The notes beneath the pieces were generated by a model. That model ran no database searches. It was not told where the DNA came from and was given only the letters and a program-made list of their open reading frames with translations. 64,000 nucleotides of DNA from positions 1,426,001 through 1,490,000 of the forward strand of contig NZ_CP107852.1 of NCBI RefSeq assembly GCF_036346875.1. Direction: 5' to 3'. The stretch is from Nocardia sp. NBC_00508. Lineage in GTDB: Bacteria > Actinomycetota > Actinomycetes > Mycobacteriales > Mycobacteriaceae. Made by a program: the position numbers and the translations under genes. Positions 7,911-16,403 of this stretch are shown here, piece by piece. How positions within the stretch are numbered: the stretch's first letter is position 1; each line of letters starts with the position of its first letter.

Positions 7911-9121
7911 CGCAGGCACTCCTTCGCACCCATCGTGATCTCGACTCGCCGGTTGCGCGCCGCAGCGGATTCGGAGTGGACGCCGCCGAAGAATTCGTCC
8001 ACACGCGGCCGGGTCGAGCCGTGACCGACTACCGCGATACGCGAACGGTCGGCGCCGAGTTCGACCAGAACCTCCGCCACCGAGGTGGCGCGTTGCGCGG
8101 AGAACGGCTGCCTGCCCGCTTCCGGCCCGTACGCGGCGGTGTGGCCCTCCACCAGCGCGTAGGACCCCGCCGCCAACCGGGCGGCGATGGGCGCGAGCAG
8201 CTGCCGCGAGCCGGGGTGCACGTCCGCCCGATCGCCGGCGAACAGCAATTCGGACGGAATCTCTTCGCGGACAGCGCATCCCACGCGGGAAGAGGTGATC
8301 TCGACCGCGAACAGGGGGTCGTTGGGCAGGCCCGCGTGCGGATCCCGGCGCTGACCGGTCTGCGAGTCGAATTCGACGGTGGCCCCGGCCTTCTCGAGCA
8401 CCGCCGTCCACAACCGGAGCAGGTCGTTGCGCGCGCTCTGCGGCACCGGCTGGGCGGTCTCGCCCAGATTCGTCCAGAGGATGGGCGTGCCGGCGAGCTC
8501 CGCGGCCAGCGCGTCGGCGGTCGCGAGCTCGTCGGCGACGACAGCGGGCGCACGGTCGAGCCGGGACTGATCGACCAGCAGCGGTGTGGCGTTGTTGAAC
8601 CCGTCGGAGACGATCACCACGCGCTCCGGCTTCTGACGGGCGGCGGTGGCCACGGCGTCGAGGATGCCGCTACCGGGCGCAGAAGGCCGCATCCGCTCCT
8701 CCCGCGCCCAGTGGGCCACACAAGCCAGCACAACCGGTCGCGCCTTCTTGGCGGCCGGGCTGTCGACGCCGGGGTAGGGCTCCAGCGCGATCGTGCGCAC
8801 CACGGCGCTCGGCTTGCCGATGCCCTCGACGGGTACCAGCGCCAGCCGGTTGCCCCTCTTCTGCGCATCCTCCAACTCCTGACGAGCTCTGGGCGGCAGG
8901 TCACCGACCACCGCCGAGGCGGTGTTGTCCACCACCAGAACGGTGAGGGGGCGGTCGCCGGGGAGGGTGGTGCGCTCGGCCTTCGCGCAATCGGCAGAAC
9001 TCGGCTGACCCGAAGGAGATCCGACGGATCCGTGCGACGACGCGCACCCGCCGATCGGGATGGCGATCACGCACACGGCGGCGGCCAGCCGTCGTGCGCG
9101 TCCTACGGAAAACATGGACAT
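7907..9121 (-). CDS. Lipoprotein with VWA-like and OmpA/MotB-type peptidoglycan-binding domains
   Basis: 404 residues from the ATG at 9121, preceded by GAGG at good spacing; an earlier in-frame ATG at 9181 would lie only about 15 bases after the predicted transcript start. A signal peptide ends in a lipobox (IPIGGC, Cys26). A VWA-like region begins at DNTAS (65-69) and includes IVSDGFNN. The C-terminal ~130 residues are OmpA-like (EGHTA, then the SAQRATSVAEVL helix, VGHGSTRP and AARNRRVEI), which normally grips peptidoglycan. It is the first gene of the four-gene operon and is likely the extracytoplasmic sensor or anchor. Confidence 0.85.
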   Translation of the reverse strand: MSMFSVGRARRLAAAVCVIAIPIGGCASSHGSVGSPSGQPSSADCAKAERTTLPGDRPLTVLVVDNTASAVVGDLPPRARQELEDAQKRGNRLALVPVEGIGKPSAVVRTIALEPYPGVDSPAAKKARPVVLACVAHWAREERMRPSAPGSGILDAVATAARQKPERVVIVSDGFNNATPLLVDQSRLDRAPAVVADELATADALAAELAGTPILWTNLGETAQPVPQSARNDLLRLWTAVLEKAGATVEFDSQTGQRRDPHAGLPNDPLFAVEITSSRVGCAVREEIPSELLFAGDRADVHPGSRQLLAPIAARLAAGSYALVEGHTAAYGPEAGRQPFSAQRATSVAEVLVELGADRSRIAVVGHGSTRPRVDEFFGGVHSESAAARNRRVEITMGAKECLR

Positions 9122-9202
9122 GGGTACCTCACATGGGATTCGGAGGAAGTCGGCAAGGGAAGTCGGCGACTCTGGCGCCACCCCGCGAAATGGTCATGGC
9201 GA

Positions 9203-9231
9203 CAATAACTGACCAGATGACTTAGTGTCAA
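9203..9231 (-). promoter_or_regulatory. Sigma-70-type promoter of the OmpA/VWA/SIR2 operon
   Basis: On the minus strand TTGACA (9231-9226), a 17-bp spacer and TTATTG (9208-9203) precede the lipoprotein gene. A perfect -35 is rare in this GC-rich DNA, and the locally AT-rich stretch (9199-9245) supports a real promoter. Two direct TGTCA half-sites (9226-9230, 9232-9236) and an inverted TGACT (9218-9222) overlap it and could bind a regulator. Confidence 0.55.
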
Positions 9232-9394
9232 TGTCACAATTATTAAGCCGGGCAACCGGGAAGCAGACCGATGGAGCCCCCGCCGACCAGCGGAGCCGAC
9301 ACCGCCGCAGGTGTCATCCGGCGCGCGAGGGGCCCGCCGAACTCCTTGCGACACAACCGGAGCGCGGGCACCCATTCGGCGCCCGCGCAAGCCA

Positions 9395-10132
9395 CTACCG
9401 CCAGTCGGCGTCGCGCCACCGATTCGAGCCGGGCAGAATGGGATTGACCAACTCGACCCCGGCACCGGCGCGGTACAGCTTGGCCGGTCTGCCGAGCCTT
9501 CTCCCCGAACCCTCACGCAGGCGGCCGGTCTCGACGATGAACTCCGTCGCGGATTTCACCTTGCGGTGAAAGTTGGCACGATCGAGTTCGATCCCCCAGA
9601 CCGCCTCGTACACCTCGCGCAACTCGCCGATAGTGAACTCCCCGGGACAGAACGACGTCGCGATCGTGGTGTACTGCAGCTTCATTCGCGCCTGCCGCAC
9701 CGCGTCACGCAGGATCTTCACGTGATCGAACGCCAGGGCCGCCTCGTCGCCGAGCAGTTCGGCGACGGGCTTCCACGCCGCCGCCTCGGCATCGGAATCC
9801 GCGTCCGGCGCCGGCACCGGCAGGTCCGGAGCGACCGCGAGAAAAGCGCACGTGGCCACCCGCTCGCGCGGATCTCGATCCGGGTCGGTGTAGAAGCCCA
9901 CCTGTTCGAGCGGCAGCGAATCTCCGTCCAGGCCCGTCTCTTCCCGCAACTCACGCACCGCCGCGGCCTCGGCACTCTCCCCTACCTGAAGAAAACCGCC
10001 CGGTAACGCGAGCGCACCGCGAAACGGGTCCGTGCCGCGCTCCACGAGGAGCACCTGCAGCACCGAATCGCGAATGGTCAGGATCACCAGGTCCGCCGTG
10101 AGGGCCGCGATACATCTCGGATCTTCGGTCAT
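9395..10132 (-). CDS. Nudix-domain transcriptional regulator of NrtR-like architecture
   Basis: 245 residues from the ATG at 10132. The N-terminal Nudix domain has an intact box (GGFLQVGESAEAAAVRELRE, then ETG) at ~45-67, so hydrolysis of ADP-ribose or NAD-type molecules is possible; many NrtR regulators have lost this box. The C-terminal ~90 residues form a winged-helix-like region (FTIGELREVYEAVWG, NFHRKVKSATEF). It lies upstream of, and codirectional with, the SIR2 operon and divergent from the nucleoside-phosphorylase gene. It is therefore well placed to sense ADP-ribose or NAD and control both. That role is inferred. Confidence 0.85.
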   Translation of the reverse strand: MTEDPRCIAALTADLVILTIRDSVLQVLLVERGTDPFRGALALPGGFLQVGESAEAAAVRELREETGLDGDSLPLEQVGFYTDPDRDPRERVATCAFLAVAPDLPVPAPDADSDAEAAAWKPVAELLGDEAALAFDHVKILRDAVRQARMKLQYTTIATSFCPGEFTIGELREVYEAVWGIELDRANFHRKVKSATEFIVETGRLREGSGRRLGRPAKLYRAGAGVELVNPILPGSNRWRDADWR

Positions 10133-10169
10133 TTCCGCACAGTAGCCCACCAGCCATCTTGAGGTCGCA

Positions 10170-10199
10170 TTGACAAAAACTCACCGAGCTACTTATGGT
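10170..10199 (+). promoter_or_regulatory. Sigma-70-type promoter of the membrane nucleoside-phosphorylase gene
   Basis: TTGACA (10170-10175) and TATGGT (10194-10199) are separated by 18 bp, or TTATGG by 17 bp. The initiation point would fall near 10206, upstream of the GGAGAG and ATG at 10225-10239. The design mirrors the SIR2-operon promoter. Confidence 0.5.
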
Positions 10200-10236
10200 C
10201 GAAAGGACACAAATACGTCTTCATGGAGAGCGCCCC

Positions 10237-12138
10237 ATGCCGTTCGACCGCCCCTCCCTCCACGACTGCCACCACGCCGCCCGCCGGGTCAAGGCCGCAC
10301 CACTCGGGCGGGCGGCCCTGCGGACGGTACGTCCGAGCGGCGTCAGCGGCATCTTCCGAGCACGCGCGCCGCTCACGCTGGTGCTGTTCGCCGCCGCACT
10401 GGAGGACCGGGTCGTCTGGCAAGGCGCCGACGGTTTCGCCCTGCTGGAACCGCCGATCGCCAGGCCCGAAGCCTGGCGGCATCGCCGTGGATTCGGGTCC
10501 GCCGCGCTGCGCCGGCTCGACCGGTATTGGAGCACTGTCGTTTTCGCGGTCCCGGGTCTCACCGCGTTGTTGATCGCCGTGGCGCTGTTACCGTTCGCGT
10601 CGTTGCACGCACCGGCCCTGCTGGTCACCGTCTCCGCGATGGCCTACACCGTGACGGTGCTGTCGATCATGTTCGTGTGGCAGTTGTTCTTCGGGCGCGA
10701 CGAGGAACCGAGCGCGCGCGCCGCGGGCACCGTAGCTGCGGATCACTGGAATATGCCGTTGCTGCATCAGGAAAACGAACAGCGCATCGGTGAACTCTTC
10801 GACCAGGTCGAGCGACGGCTACACCACCTCGTCGCCGACAAGGTGCGCCAAGACGCTGCCGACCAGGGCGGACAGGTCAGCCGGGTGCGGCTGAGCACCC
10901 GGCTGATCTGCCTGCACACGGGCGTCACCACCGACCAGGCGCGCGCGTACCTGGGCACCACCCGCAGCGTGATCAACCGGGATTACTCCGTGCTCTTCTT
11001 CGACGCCCGGCCCGAGGACCTCGCGCGCCGACCGGTCAAACCCCCGGCCTTCTTCCGGTTCTACCTGGCTTCGGTCGTCATCGTCGTCTTCGCCCTGGCG
11101 TATCTCGTCATGACGGTCGAGCGCGGCACCTGCACGGCGGCGAACTGCGCGGCCGGGGCGACCACCTACGGCAGGGCCCTTGCGTGGATCGCCTACCGAC
11201 TGCTGTGGCAGCACGCGCCAGCTGTGGAACCGGTCTCCGATTTCGCGATCGCGCTGGGGCTACTGCTGTCACTGCCCGCACCGATGGTCGTCGTGGTCGC
11301 GGCCGTCGCCTTCCGTGCGCAAGTCCTCGCATATCAGGCCGAGATTCGACTCGACAAGGAGAAGCAGAGAATGGCAAACACCCGGGTATTGATCGTCACC
11401 GTCGCCGACGTCGAACGAGACGCCGTGCTCGACGCCATCGAGGGGCATACCCGTAAAGTCGCCGCCCCCACCTACGACGGACCCGTACCGGTCTTCGAAA
11501 TGGGCACGATCAACGACGCGGACTTGTTCGTCGTGCAGGCCGGGTCGCAGGGCACCACCGGCCCCGCGGGCGCCCTCACCGTCACCGCCGACGCGATCCG
11601 CCACCTCGCGCCGCACTACGCGTTGATCGTGGGCATCTGCTACGGGCTGCGCCAGGACCGACAGCGGCTCGGCGACATCCTGATCTCGGAGAAGATCACG
11701 GATCTCGATCATGCCAAGCTCGTCGAGCTGGACGGACGAGTCGAGGAGCGATTGCGCGGCGAGACCGTCGTTCCCTCCCCGATGCTGCTCAACACCGTCC
11801 GGGCCGCGCAACGCCACTGGTCGGGAAACAACGACACCGCCGTCCACGTCGGATTGATGCTGGCCTGGAACAAACTGCTCAATGCCGCGCCCGTCGTGGA
11901 CAGCCTCACCGCGAAGCATCCCGACGCCATCGGCGGCGACATGGAGGGTGCGGGATTCCAGGCCGCCGCGCGCGTCGCGGGAGTGGAAAGCCTGCTCATC
12001 AAGAGCATCTGCGACTGGGGCGCGGACAAGGACGACGACGCCCAGCCCATGGCCGCTCGCAACGCCGCCGCATTCGTCCTCCACCTCGCACGCTCCGGCG
12101 CCCTCTCCTACACCCCGGCCCAGCGCCGCGGAATCTGA
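10237..12138 (+). CDS. Membrane protein fused to a nucleoside-phosphorylase (PNP/MTAN) domain
   Basis: 633 residues from the ATG at 10237, with GGAGAG six bases upstream; an in-frame ATG at 10195 lies inside the promoter. Residues ~1-380 hold two pairs of membrane helices (about 100-150 and 280-370) around a soluble segment. Residues 379-633 are a PNP/UDP-type nucleosidase: GTTGPAGA phosphate/base loop, VGICYG, GGDMEGAG ribose site, and ICDWGADKD followed by a helix, as in PNP domains attached to NLR-like and conflict-system proteins. It probably cleaves a nucleoside or nucleotide at the cytoplasmic membrane face. An internal AAGGAG (11356-11361) nine bases before ATG 11371 could also yield a free 255-residue enzyme. 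Confidence 0.85.
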   Translation: MPFDRPSLHDCHHAARRVKAAPLGRAALRTVRPSGVSGIFRARAPLTLVLFAAALEDRVVWQGADGFALLEPPIARPEAWRHRRGFGSAALRRLDRYWSTVVFAVPGLTALLIAVALLPFASLHAPALLVTVSAMAYTVTVLSIMFVWQLFFGRDEEPSARAAGTVAADHWNMPLLHQENEQRIGELFDQVERRLHHLVADKVRQDAADQGGQVSRVRLSTRLICLHTGVTTDQARAYLGTTRSVINRDYSVLFFDARPEDLARRPVKPPAFFRFYLASVVIVVFALAYLVMTVERGTCTAANCAAGATTYGRALAWIAYRLLWQHAPAVEPVSDFAIALGLLLSLPAPMVVVVAAVAFRAQVLAYQAEIRLDKEKQRMANTRVLIVTVADVERDAVLDAIEGHTRKVAAPTYDGPVPVFEMGTINDADLFVVQAGSQGTTGPAGALTVTADAIRHLAPHYALIVGICYGLRQDRQRLGDILISEKITDLDHAKLVELDGRVEERLRGETVVPSPMLLNTVRAAQRHWSGNNDTAVHVGLMLAWNKLLNAAPVVDSLTAKHPDAIGGDMEGAGFQAAARVAGVESLLIKSICDWGADKDDDAQPMAARNAAAFVLHLARSGALSYTPAQRRGI

Positions 12139-12198
12139 TCACGCCGGACCGATGCGCACCCCGGAGTCTCAGGTGGATTCGAGAGCGACGCAGCCCCG

Positions 12199-12366
12199 GT
12201 GATTCCCGATGACGTGTGGCGGCAGTGGTATCGGATCGCCGATCGCCACCTCGGCCGATTCGCCAGTGCGACAACGACGATCTAACTCTACGTCGACACA
12301 CCACGAGCGGAGGTCCACATCGGGTACTTCGGACCGCACTACCACATGGCCAATACGCGCAACTGA
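12199..12366 (+). pseudogene. Remnant of a small gene interrupted by an in-frame TAA
   Basis: From GTG 12199 the frame reads 28 protein-like residues (VIPDDVWRQWYRIADRHLG), hits TAA at 12283-12285, then continues 26 more residues (LYVDTPRAEVHIGYFGPHYH) in the same frame to a TGA. The residue composition on both sides looks coding. Either this is a nonsense-mutated small gene or the two halves are coincidental. Confidence 0.35.
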
Positions 12367-12438
12367 TCTCAGGTTTCGACCCTCGTAGGCTGCGCCGACT
12401 TCAGCTGGCATTCAGGTTGCCCGTGCGAGACTCCGCCG

Positions 12439-12732
12439 ATGCGAACCGAATCAGTGGACGTGACCGAAGTCCGAGTGGGAGACGTCATCCGAGATCCGTT
12501 CGACGCTGACAACTGGCGAAGGGTGCGGGAGCTCGGCTACGACCTTCTTCCGAAAAACGATGGCTCGGGCGAATATTGGGAGCTCTACGCTTTCATCGGC
12601 CCTCTGGTCGAGTGCCCCGCTGACGCGCTCGAATCAGGCGATCAGCCGGGATGCGACCGATTCATCTTCCGTGAGGACGAACGCGTCATTCGGCGGGCCG
12701 GGTCGCGGATGCCCCGTCGTCTGCCCTGCTGA
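12439..12732 (+). CDS. Hypothetical 97-residue protein
   Basis: The family is not recognised. The N-terminal half (VTEVRVGDVIRDPFDADNWRRVRELG) looks like a small beta-barrel or SH3-like module, and the rest is acidic with a basic tail. No membrane helix or signal peptide is visible, and the ribosome-binding site is weak. It lies between the nucleosidase gene and glnA1 and converges on glnA1, sharing the large palindrome at 12814-12866 as terminator. Coding status rests on residue composition and GC-rich third positions. Confidence 0.5.
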   Translation: MRTESVDVTEVRVGDVIRDPFDADNWRRVRELGYDLLPKNDGSGEYWELYAFIGPLVECPADALESGDQPGCDRFIFREDERVIRRAGSRMPRRLPC

Positions 12733-12813
12733 GTGGCGGTCTCATCGGCTGGGGCCCGCCTTCCACAGACGCAATCGACCAACGATGCCCAGTCCGTGCG
12801 CCGCAAACGCAAA

Positions 12814-12866
12814 CGAGTCCACCCGCTGCGCGATCACGTGAAGTGATCGCGGAACGGATGGACTCG
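12814..12866. terminator. Bidirectional hairpin between converging genes
   Basis: A nested inverted repeat: outer arms 12814-12821 and 12859-12866 (CGAGTCCA/TGGACTCG), inner arms 12829-12837 and 12843-12851 (CGCGATCAC/GTGATCGCG) around a five-base loop. It sits between the converging hypothetical gene and glnA1. No U-tract is present, which is common in actinobacteria. Confidence 0.6.
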
Positions 12867-12940
12867 CCGACTACCGCGCCCGAACTGCGGACCGAACACC
12901 CGAGCAGATGCTCGGCCGCAGGTCGGACCAGAGTTCCGAC

Positions 12941-14377
12941 TTACACGTCGAAGTACAGCTCGAACTCGTACGGGTGCGGGCGCAGGTTCACCGGCGCGAT
13001 CTCGCCTTCGCGCTTGAGGCTGATCCAGGTCTCGATCAGGTCCTCGGTGAAGACGTTGCCCTCCGTGAGGTAGTCGTGGTCCGCCTCGAGGCGGTCGATG
13101 ACCGAGTCCAGGCTGGTGGGGGCCTGCGGGATGTTCTTGGCCTCCTCCGGCGGGAGCTCGTAGAGGTCCTTGTCGACCGGAGCCAGCGGCTCGATCTTCT
13201 TCTTGATGCCGTCCAGGCCGGCCATCATCATGGCGGCGAAGGCCAGGTACGGGTTGCCCGAGGAGTCCGGGGCGCGGAACTCGAGGCGCTTGGCCTTCGG
13301 GTTGTTGCCGGTGACCGGGATGCGGACCGCGGCGGAGCGGTTGCGCTGCGAGTACACCAGGTTGATCGGCGCCTCGAAGCCGGGGACCAGGCGGTGGTAG
13401 GAGTTCACCGTCGGGTTGGTGAAGGCCAGCAGCGACGGCGCGTGGTGCAGGATGCCGCCGATGTAGTGGCGCGCCAGGTCGGACAGGCCGCCGTAGCCGG
13501 CCTCGTCGTGGAACAGCGGCTTGCCGTCCTTCCACAGCGACTGGTGCACGTGCATGCCCGAGCCGTTGTCACCGAAAAGGGGCTTCGGCATGAAGGTGAC
13601 GGTCTTGCCCTCGGCCCACGCGGTGTTCTTGACGATGTACTTGAACAGCTGCAGATCGTCGGCCGCGTGCAGCAGCGTGTTGAACCGGTAGTTGATCTCG
13701 GCCTGACCGGCGGTGCCGACCTCGTGGTGGCCGCGCTCCAGCTCGAAGCCGGAGTTCTGCAGGTTGGTCGAGATCTTGTCGCGCAGGTCGACGTAGTGGT
13801 CGTACGGCGCGACGGGGAAGTAGCCGCCCTTGTTGCGGACCTTGTAGCCGCGGTTGCGGGTGCCGTCCGGGTTGAACTCCTTGCCGGTGTTCCAGGAACC
13901 CGAGACCGACTCGATCTCGTAGAAGGCGCTGTTCATGGCCGATTCGTAGCGGATCGAGTCGAAGATGTAGAACTCCGCCTCGGGGCCGAAGTACGCGGTG
14001 TCGGCGATGCCGGTCGAGCGCAGGTACTCCTCCGCCTTGCGCGCGACGTTACGCGGGTCGCGGCTGTAGGCCTCCCGGGTGAACGGGTCGTGCACGAAGA
14101 AGTTCAGGTTCAGCGTCTTGGCGGCGCGGAAGGGGTCGACACGCGCTGTGCTGTAGTCGGGCAGCAGGAGCATGTCCGACTCGTCGATCGACTGGAATCC
14201 ACGGACGGAGGAGCCGTCGAACGCTAGCCCTTCCTCGGCGAGGTCGGTGGTGAAGGCCTTCGCCGGGATCGAGAAGTGCTGCTGCACACCGGGAAGATCG
14301 CTGAACCGGATGTCGACGTACTCGATGTCCTCATCAGCGAGGTATTTGATGACCTCGTCGGCCGTGCTGAACGTCAC
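12941..14377 (-). CDS. glnA1: Type I glutamine synthetase GlnA1
   Basis: 478 residues, exactly the length of mycobacterial GlnA1. It forms glutamine from glutamate, ammonia and ATP in the cytoplasm as a dodecamer. The core motifs are present: [15 protein letters not shown] near the N-terminus, GPEAEFY for metal binding, [19 protein letters not shown] and NRSA with RIP. The adenylylation site is Tyr406 in [10 protein letters not shown], the target of GlnE encoded at 37186-40197. The start is a GTG with AAGGAG five bases upstream. A double GlnR box at 14455-14492 indicates nitrogen control. Unlike in mycobacteria, glnE is not adjacent. Confidence 0.98.
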   Translation of the reverse strand: MTFSTADEVIKYLADEDIEYVDIRFSDLPGVQQHFSIPAKAFTTDLAEEGLAFDGSSVRGFQSIDESDMLLLPDYSTARVDPFRAAKTLNLNFFVHDPFTREAYSRDPRNVARKAEEYLRSTGIADTAYFGPEAEFYIFDSIRYESAMNSAFYEIESVSGSWNTGKEFNPDGTRNRGYKVRNKGGYFPVAPYDHYVDLRDKISTNLQNSGFELERGHHEVGTAGQAEINYRFNTLLHAADDLQLFKYIVKNTAWAEGKTVTFMPKPLFGDNGSGMHVHQSLWKDGKPLFHDEAGYGGLSDLARHYIGGILHHAPSLLAFTNPTVNSYHRLVPGFEAPINLVYSQRNRSAAVRIPVTGNNPKAKRLEFRAPDSSGNPYLAFAAMMMAGLDGIKKKIEPLAPVDKDLYELPPEEAKNIPQAPTSLDSVIDRLEADHDYLTEGNVFTEDLIETWISLKREGEIAPVNLRPHPYEFELYFDV

Positions 14378-14454
14378 TTGTTCTCCTTACCGGATCGGTT
14401 CCCAGCCAGTGTCGATTGCATGGGTTCGTCGCGACCAGACGCTATGGATGCCGT

Positions 14455-14492
14455 GTTTCCCTGCAGTCAAGCCCGTGTTTCGCCAGTGTTAC
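14455..14492 (-). promoter_or_regulatory. Double GlnR box upstream of glnA1
   Basis: Read on the minus strand: GTAAC-N6-GAAAC-N6-TTGAC-N6-GAAAC, four half-sites with regular 11-bp phasing. This matches the actinobacterial GlnR consensus (gTnAC-n6-GaAAC) twice. It ends 78 bp upstream of the GTG start, which suits an activator site. Nitrogen-starvation induction of glnA1 follows from knowledge of GlnR. Confidence 0.8.
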
Positions 14493-14630
14493 ACGTGCGT
14501 CTGGACGGGTGGCGCTGACCACCCGGGCTCGAACTGCATGGTAGTCCTGCCATCGCGGGGCGTGCGCGCCGACCTGAACTCCGGTTATGCGGTATCGGGC
14601 GGCCGATCGCGCGCGCCTATTCTGGGCTCC

Positions 14631-15086
14631 ATGGCACGCATCACCGGCTCCTGGCTCTCCGGACCTCCGGCCGAACCCGGCGATCCGGCTACCCCCGAGT
14701 TCCCCGGTGAGCACCTCGGCCTGCCGAAGACCGGAGCGGGCTCGCTGGCGGGGATGGGCCGCCGGATCGCCGCGCTGTTCGTGGACTGGATGATCGCGCT
14801 CGGCATCGCGGCGCTCATCGCACGCAGCACGTCGGCCTCGAGCCTGACGCTGCTGATCTGGTTCGTCATCGGCGTCGGCGCGGTGACATTGTTCGGCTTC
14901 ACCCCGGGGCAGTACTTCCTGCGACTGCGGACGGTCCGCGTCGACGCTCCGGTGCCGGTGGGCTTCGTCCGAGCGCTGGCCAGGCAGGTGCTGCTGCTGT
15001 TCGTGGTGCCCGCGCTGTTCACCGACGCCGACGGCCGCGGCATGCACGACCGGGCGACCGGCACGGCGCTGGTGCATTCGCGCTGA
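14631..15086 (+). CDS. RDD-family membrane protein
   Basis: 151 residues from the ATG at 14631. After a Pro-rich cytoplasmic tail comes the RDD signature (GMGRRIAALFVDWMIALG), two or three membrane helices, the FGFTPGQYFLRLRTVRVD loop and a final helix. RDD proteins are small membrane proteins of unclear function, some linked to ion exchange. An RDD gene next to glnA1 is a conserved actinobacterial arrangement. It is transcribed divergently from glnA1 across the GlnR-box region, so nitrogen control is possible. Confidence 0.85.
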   Translation: MARITGSWLSGPPAEPGDPATPEFPGEHLGLPKTGAGSLAGMGRRIAALFVDWMIALGIAALIARSTSASSLTLLIWFVIGVGAVTLFGFTPGQYFLRLRTVRVDAPVPVGFVRALARQVLLLFVVPALFTDADGRGMHDRATGTALVHSR

Positions 15087-15138
15087 GCCGCCCGGCATCG
15101 GGCCCACCCGCCACCGGTCACGCCGATAGGCTGCGCCG

Positions 15139-15510
15139 GTGTCTTTGAATCCGGTGATGCTCGCTGTCCGCTTCCTGCTCGAACTCGTCGCCGTGGCGTC
15201 CTTCGGCGTCTTCGGCTGGCGCGCGTTCGAAGGGCCGTGGAAGTTTCTGCTGGTGGTGGCGCTGCCGGTCGTTGCGGTAGCGCTGTGGCAGATTTTCTCG
15301 GTACCTGGCGACCCGAGCCGCGGCGGCCGGTCGATGGTCGCCGTGTCCGGCTCGACGCGCCTGGTGATCGAGCTCTCGGTACTGGGCGGCGGAGCGCTCG
15401 CGCTGCAGTCGGCCGGACTGCCGGGATGGGGTGTGGCGTTCGCGGTGCTGGTGATCGTGTATCACGCGCTCGCTTACGACCGCGTCGTCTGGCTGCTCAG
15501 TCGCAAATGA
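15139..15510 (+). CDS. YrdB/DUF2568-family small membrane protein
   Basis: 123 residues with a GTG start at 15139. Four hydrophobic helices are connected by short loops; the FGVFGWRAFEGPW segment in the first third is typical of the YrdB/DUF2568 group. The function of the family is unknown. It follows the RDD gene by 52 bp on the same strand and may be its operon partner. Confidence 0.75.
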   Translation: MSLNPVMLAVRFLLELVAVASFGVFGWRAFEGPWKFLLVVALPVVAVALWQIFSVPGDPSRGGRSMVAVSGSTRLVIELSVLGGGALALQSAGLPGWGVAFAVLVIVYHALAYDRVVWLLSRK

Positions 15511-15612
15511 GGCGACATCCGGACCCACGCGCATCGCGCCGTATCCCCCGGGATGTCGAGCCGAAGAGTCCGAGTCGCATGGAATGGGCCACGGACCCGG
15601 CGGCAAGAGCTG

Positions 15613-16347
15613 TCAGCGGCGACGGATGGTTCGCTGCACGCCGCGCATCTTGGCGCCTGCGGGCATCGGGCCCTTCGGCAGCGCGGGCCCGCCGCGCGCG
15701 CTGAGCGCGGACAGGCGGCCTTCGATGAGCTCCATGCGCTTGGTGTCGATATTGCGGGGCAGCTTGGTCAGGTAGCGCTGCAGGTCCTTGATCGGAACCT
15801 GGCCTTCGTCGTTGCCGATCACGACGTCGTAGATCGGGGTGTCGCCGATCAGCCGGGCGGTGCGCTTCTTCTCCTGGGCCAGCAGCGACTTCACCCGCTG
15901 CGGCGCGCCCTCGGCGACCAGCACCACGCCGGGCAGGCCGATCACGCGGTGTACCGCGTCCAGTTGCGTGGTGGCGGCGACGCCGTTGCTCACCCGCCAT
16001 TTGCCTTGCAAGTTGTCCAGCACCCAGGCCGCGGCGCCCGCCTGGCCCTCCGCCTTGCGGTAGACGCTCTTCTGTACCCGGCGACCGAAGATGATGAACG
16101 CGACCAGCGCGCCGAGCACCACGCCGAGCGGCACGAGGAACAAGGTCAGCCCAAAAATCAAGCCGATCACGACAGCGACGGCGGTACTGCCGACCACAGC
16201 GCCGATCATCAGCGGCAGCAGCAGCTTGTCTTCCTTGCGCTGCATCTGGAACGCCTGCCACAGTTGCCTGCGGCGTTCCCTCGACTGCTGCTTGCGGGCC
16301 GCTTTCGCCGCGGCCTTCGCTTCCTTGGTGGGCTTGCCTGCTGCCAT
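15613..16347 (-). CDS. DUF4191 membrane protein (Rv2219-like)
   Basis: 244 residues from the ATG at 16347, chosen over a longer reading because GAGAGG precedes it and the family starts with the same Lys/Ala-rich helix. Two adjacent membrane helices (~45-95) follow the basic N-terminal helix. The C-terminal domain has LPGVVLVAEGAPQRVKSLLAQE and a Gly/Lys-rich tail. DUF4191 proteins are conserved in mycolata and encoded next to RDD/glnA1. Their role is unknown. Confidence 0.85.
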   Translation of the reverse strand: MAAGKPTKEAKAAAKAARKQQSRERRRQLWQAFQMQRKEDKLLLPLMIGAVVGSTAVAVVIGLIFGLTLFLVPLGVVLGALVAFIIFGRRVQKSVYRKAEGQAGAAAWVLDNLQGKWRVSNGVAATTQLDAVHRVIGLPGVVLVAEGAPQRVKSLLAQEKKRTARLIGDTPIYDVVIGNDEGQVPIKDLQRYLTKLPRNIDTKRMELIEGRLSALSARGGPALPKGPMPAGAKMRGVQRTIRRR

Positions 16348-16403
16348 GCCTCTCAGGATAGTGCCCAGGTAGTCGCGGCTTTGCCGTGGGAGCGCGGCGT
16401 CGA

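Noticed and set aside
3996..9121. Classification of the SIR2/VWA/OmpA operon as a Zorya system
   Set aside because: The OmpA domain is suggestive, but there is no MotA-like protein with its motifs, no helicase/nuclease partner, and the effector is SIR2-like.
9195..9245. SOS (LexA) box at the SIR2 operon promoter
   Set aside because: The palindromic TGAC/GTCA pieces do not match the actinobacterial GAAC-N4-GTTC consensus.
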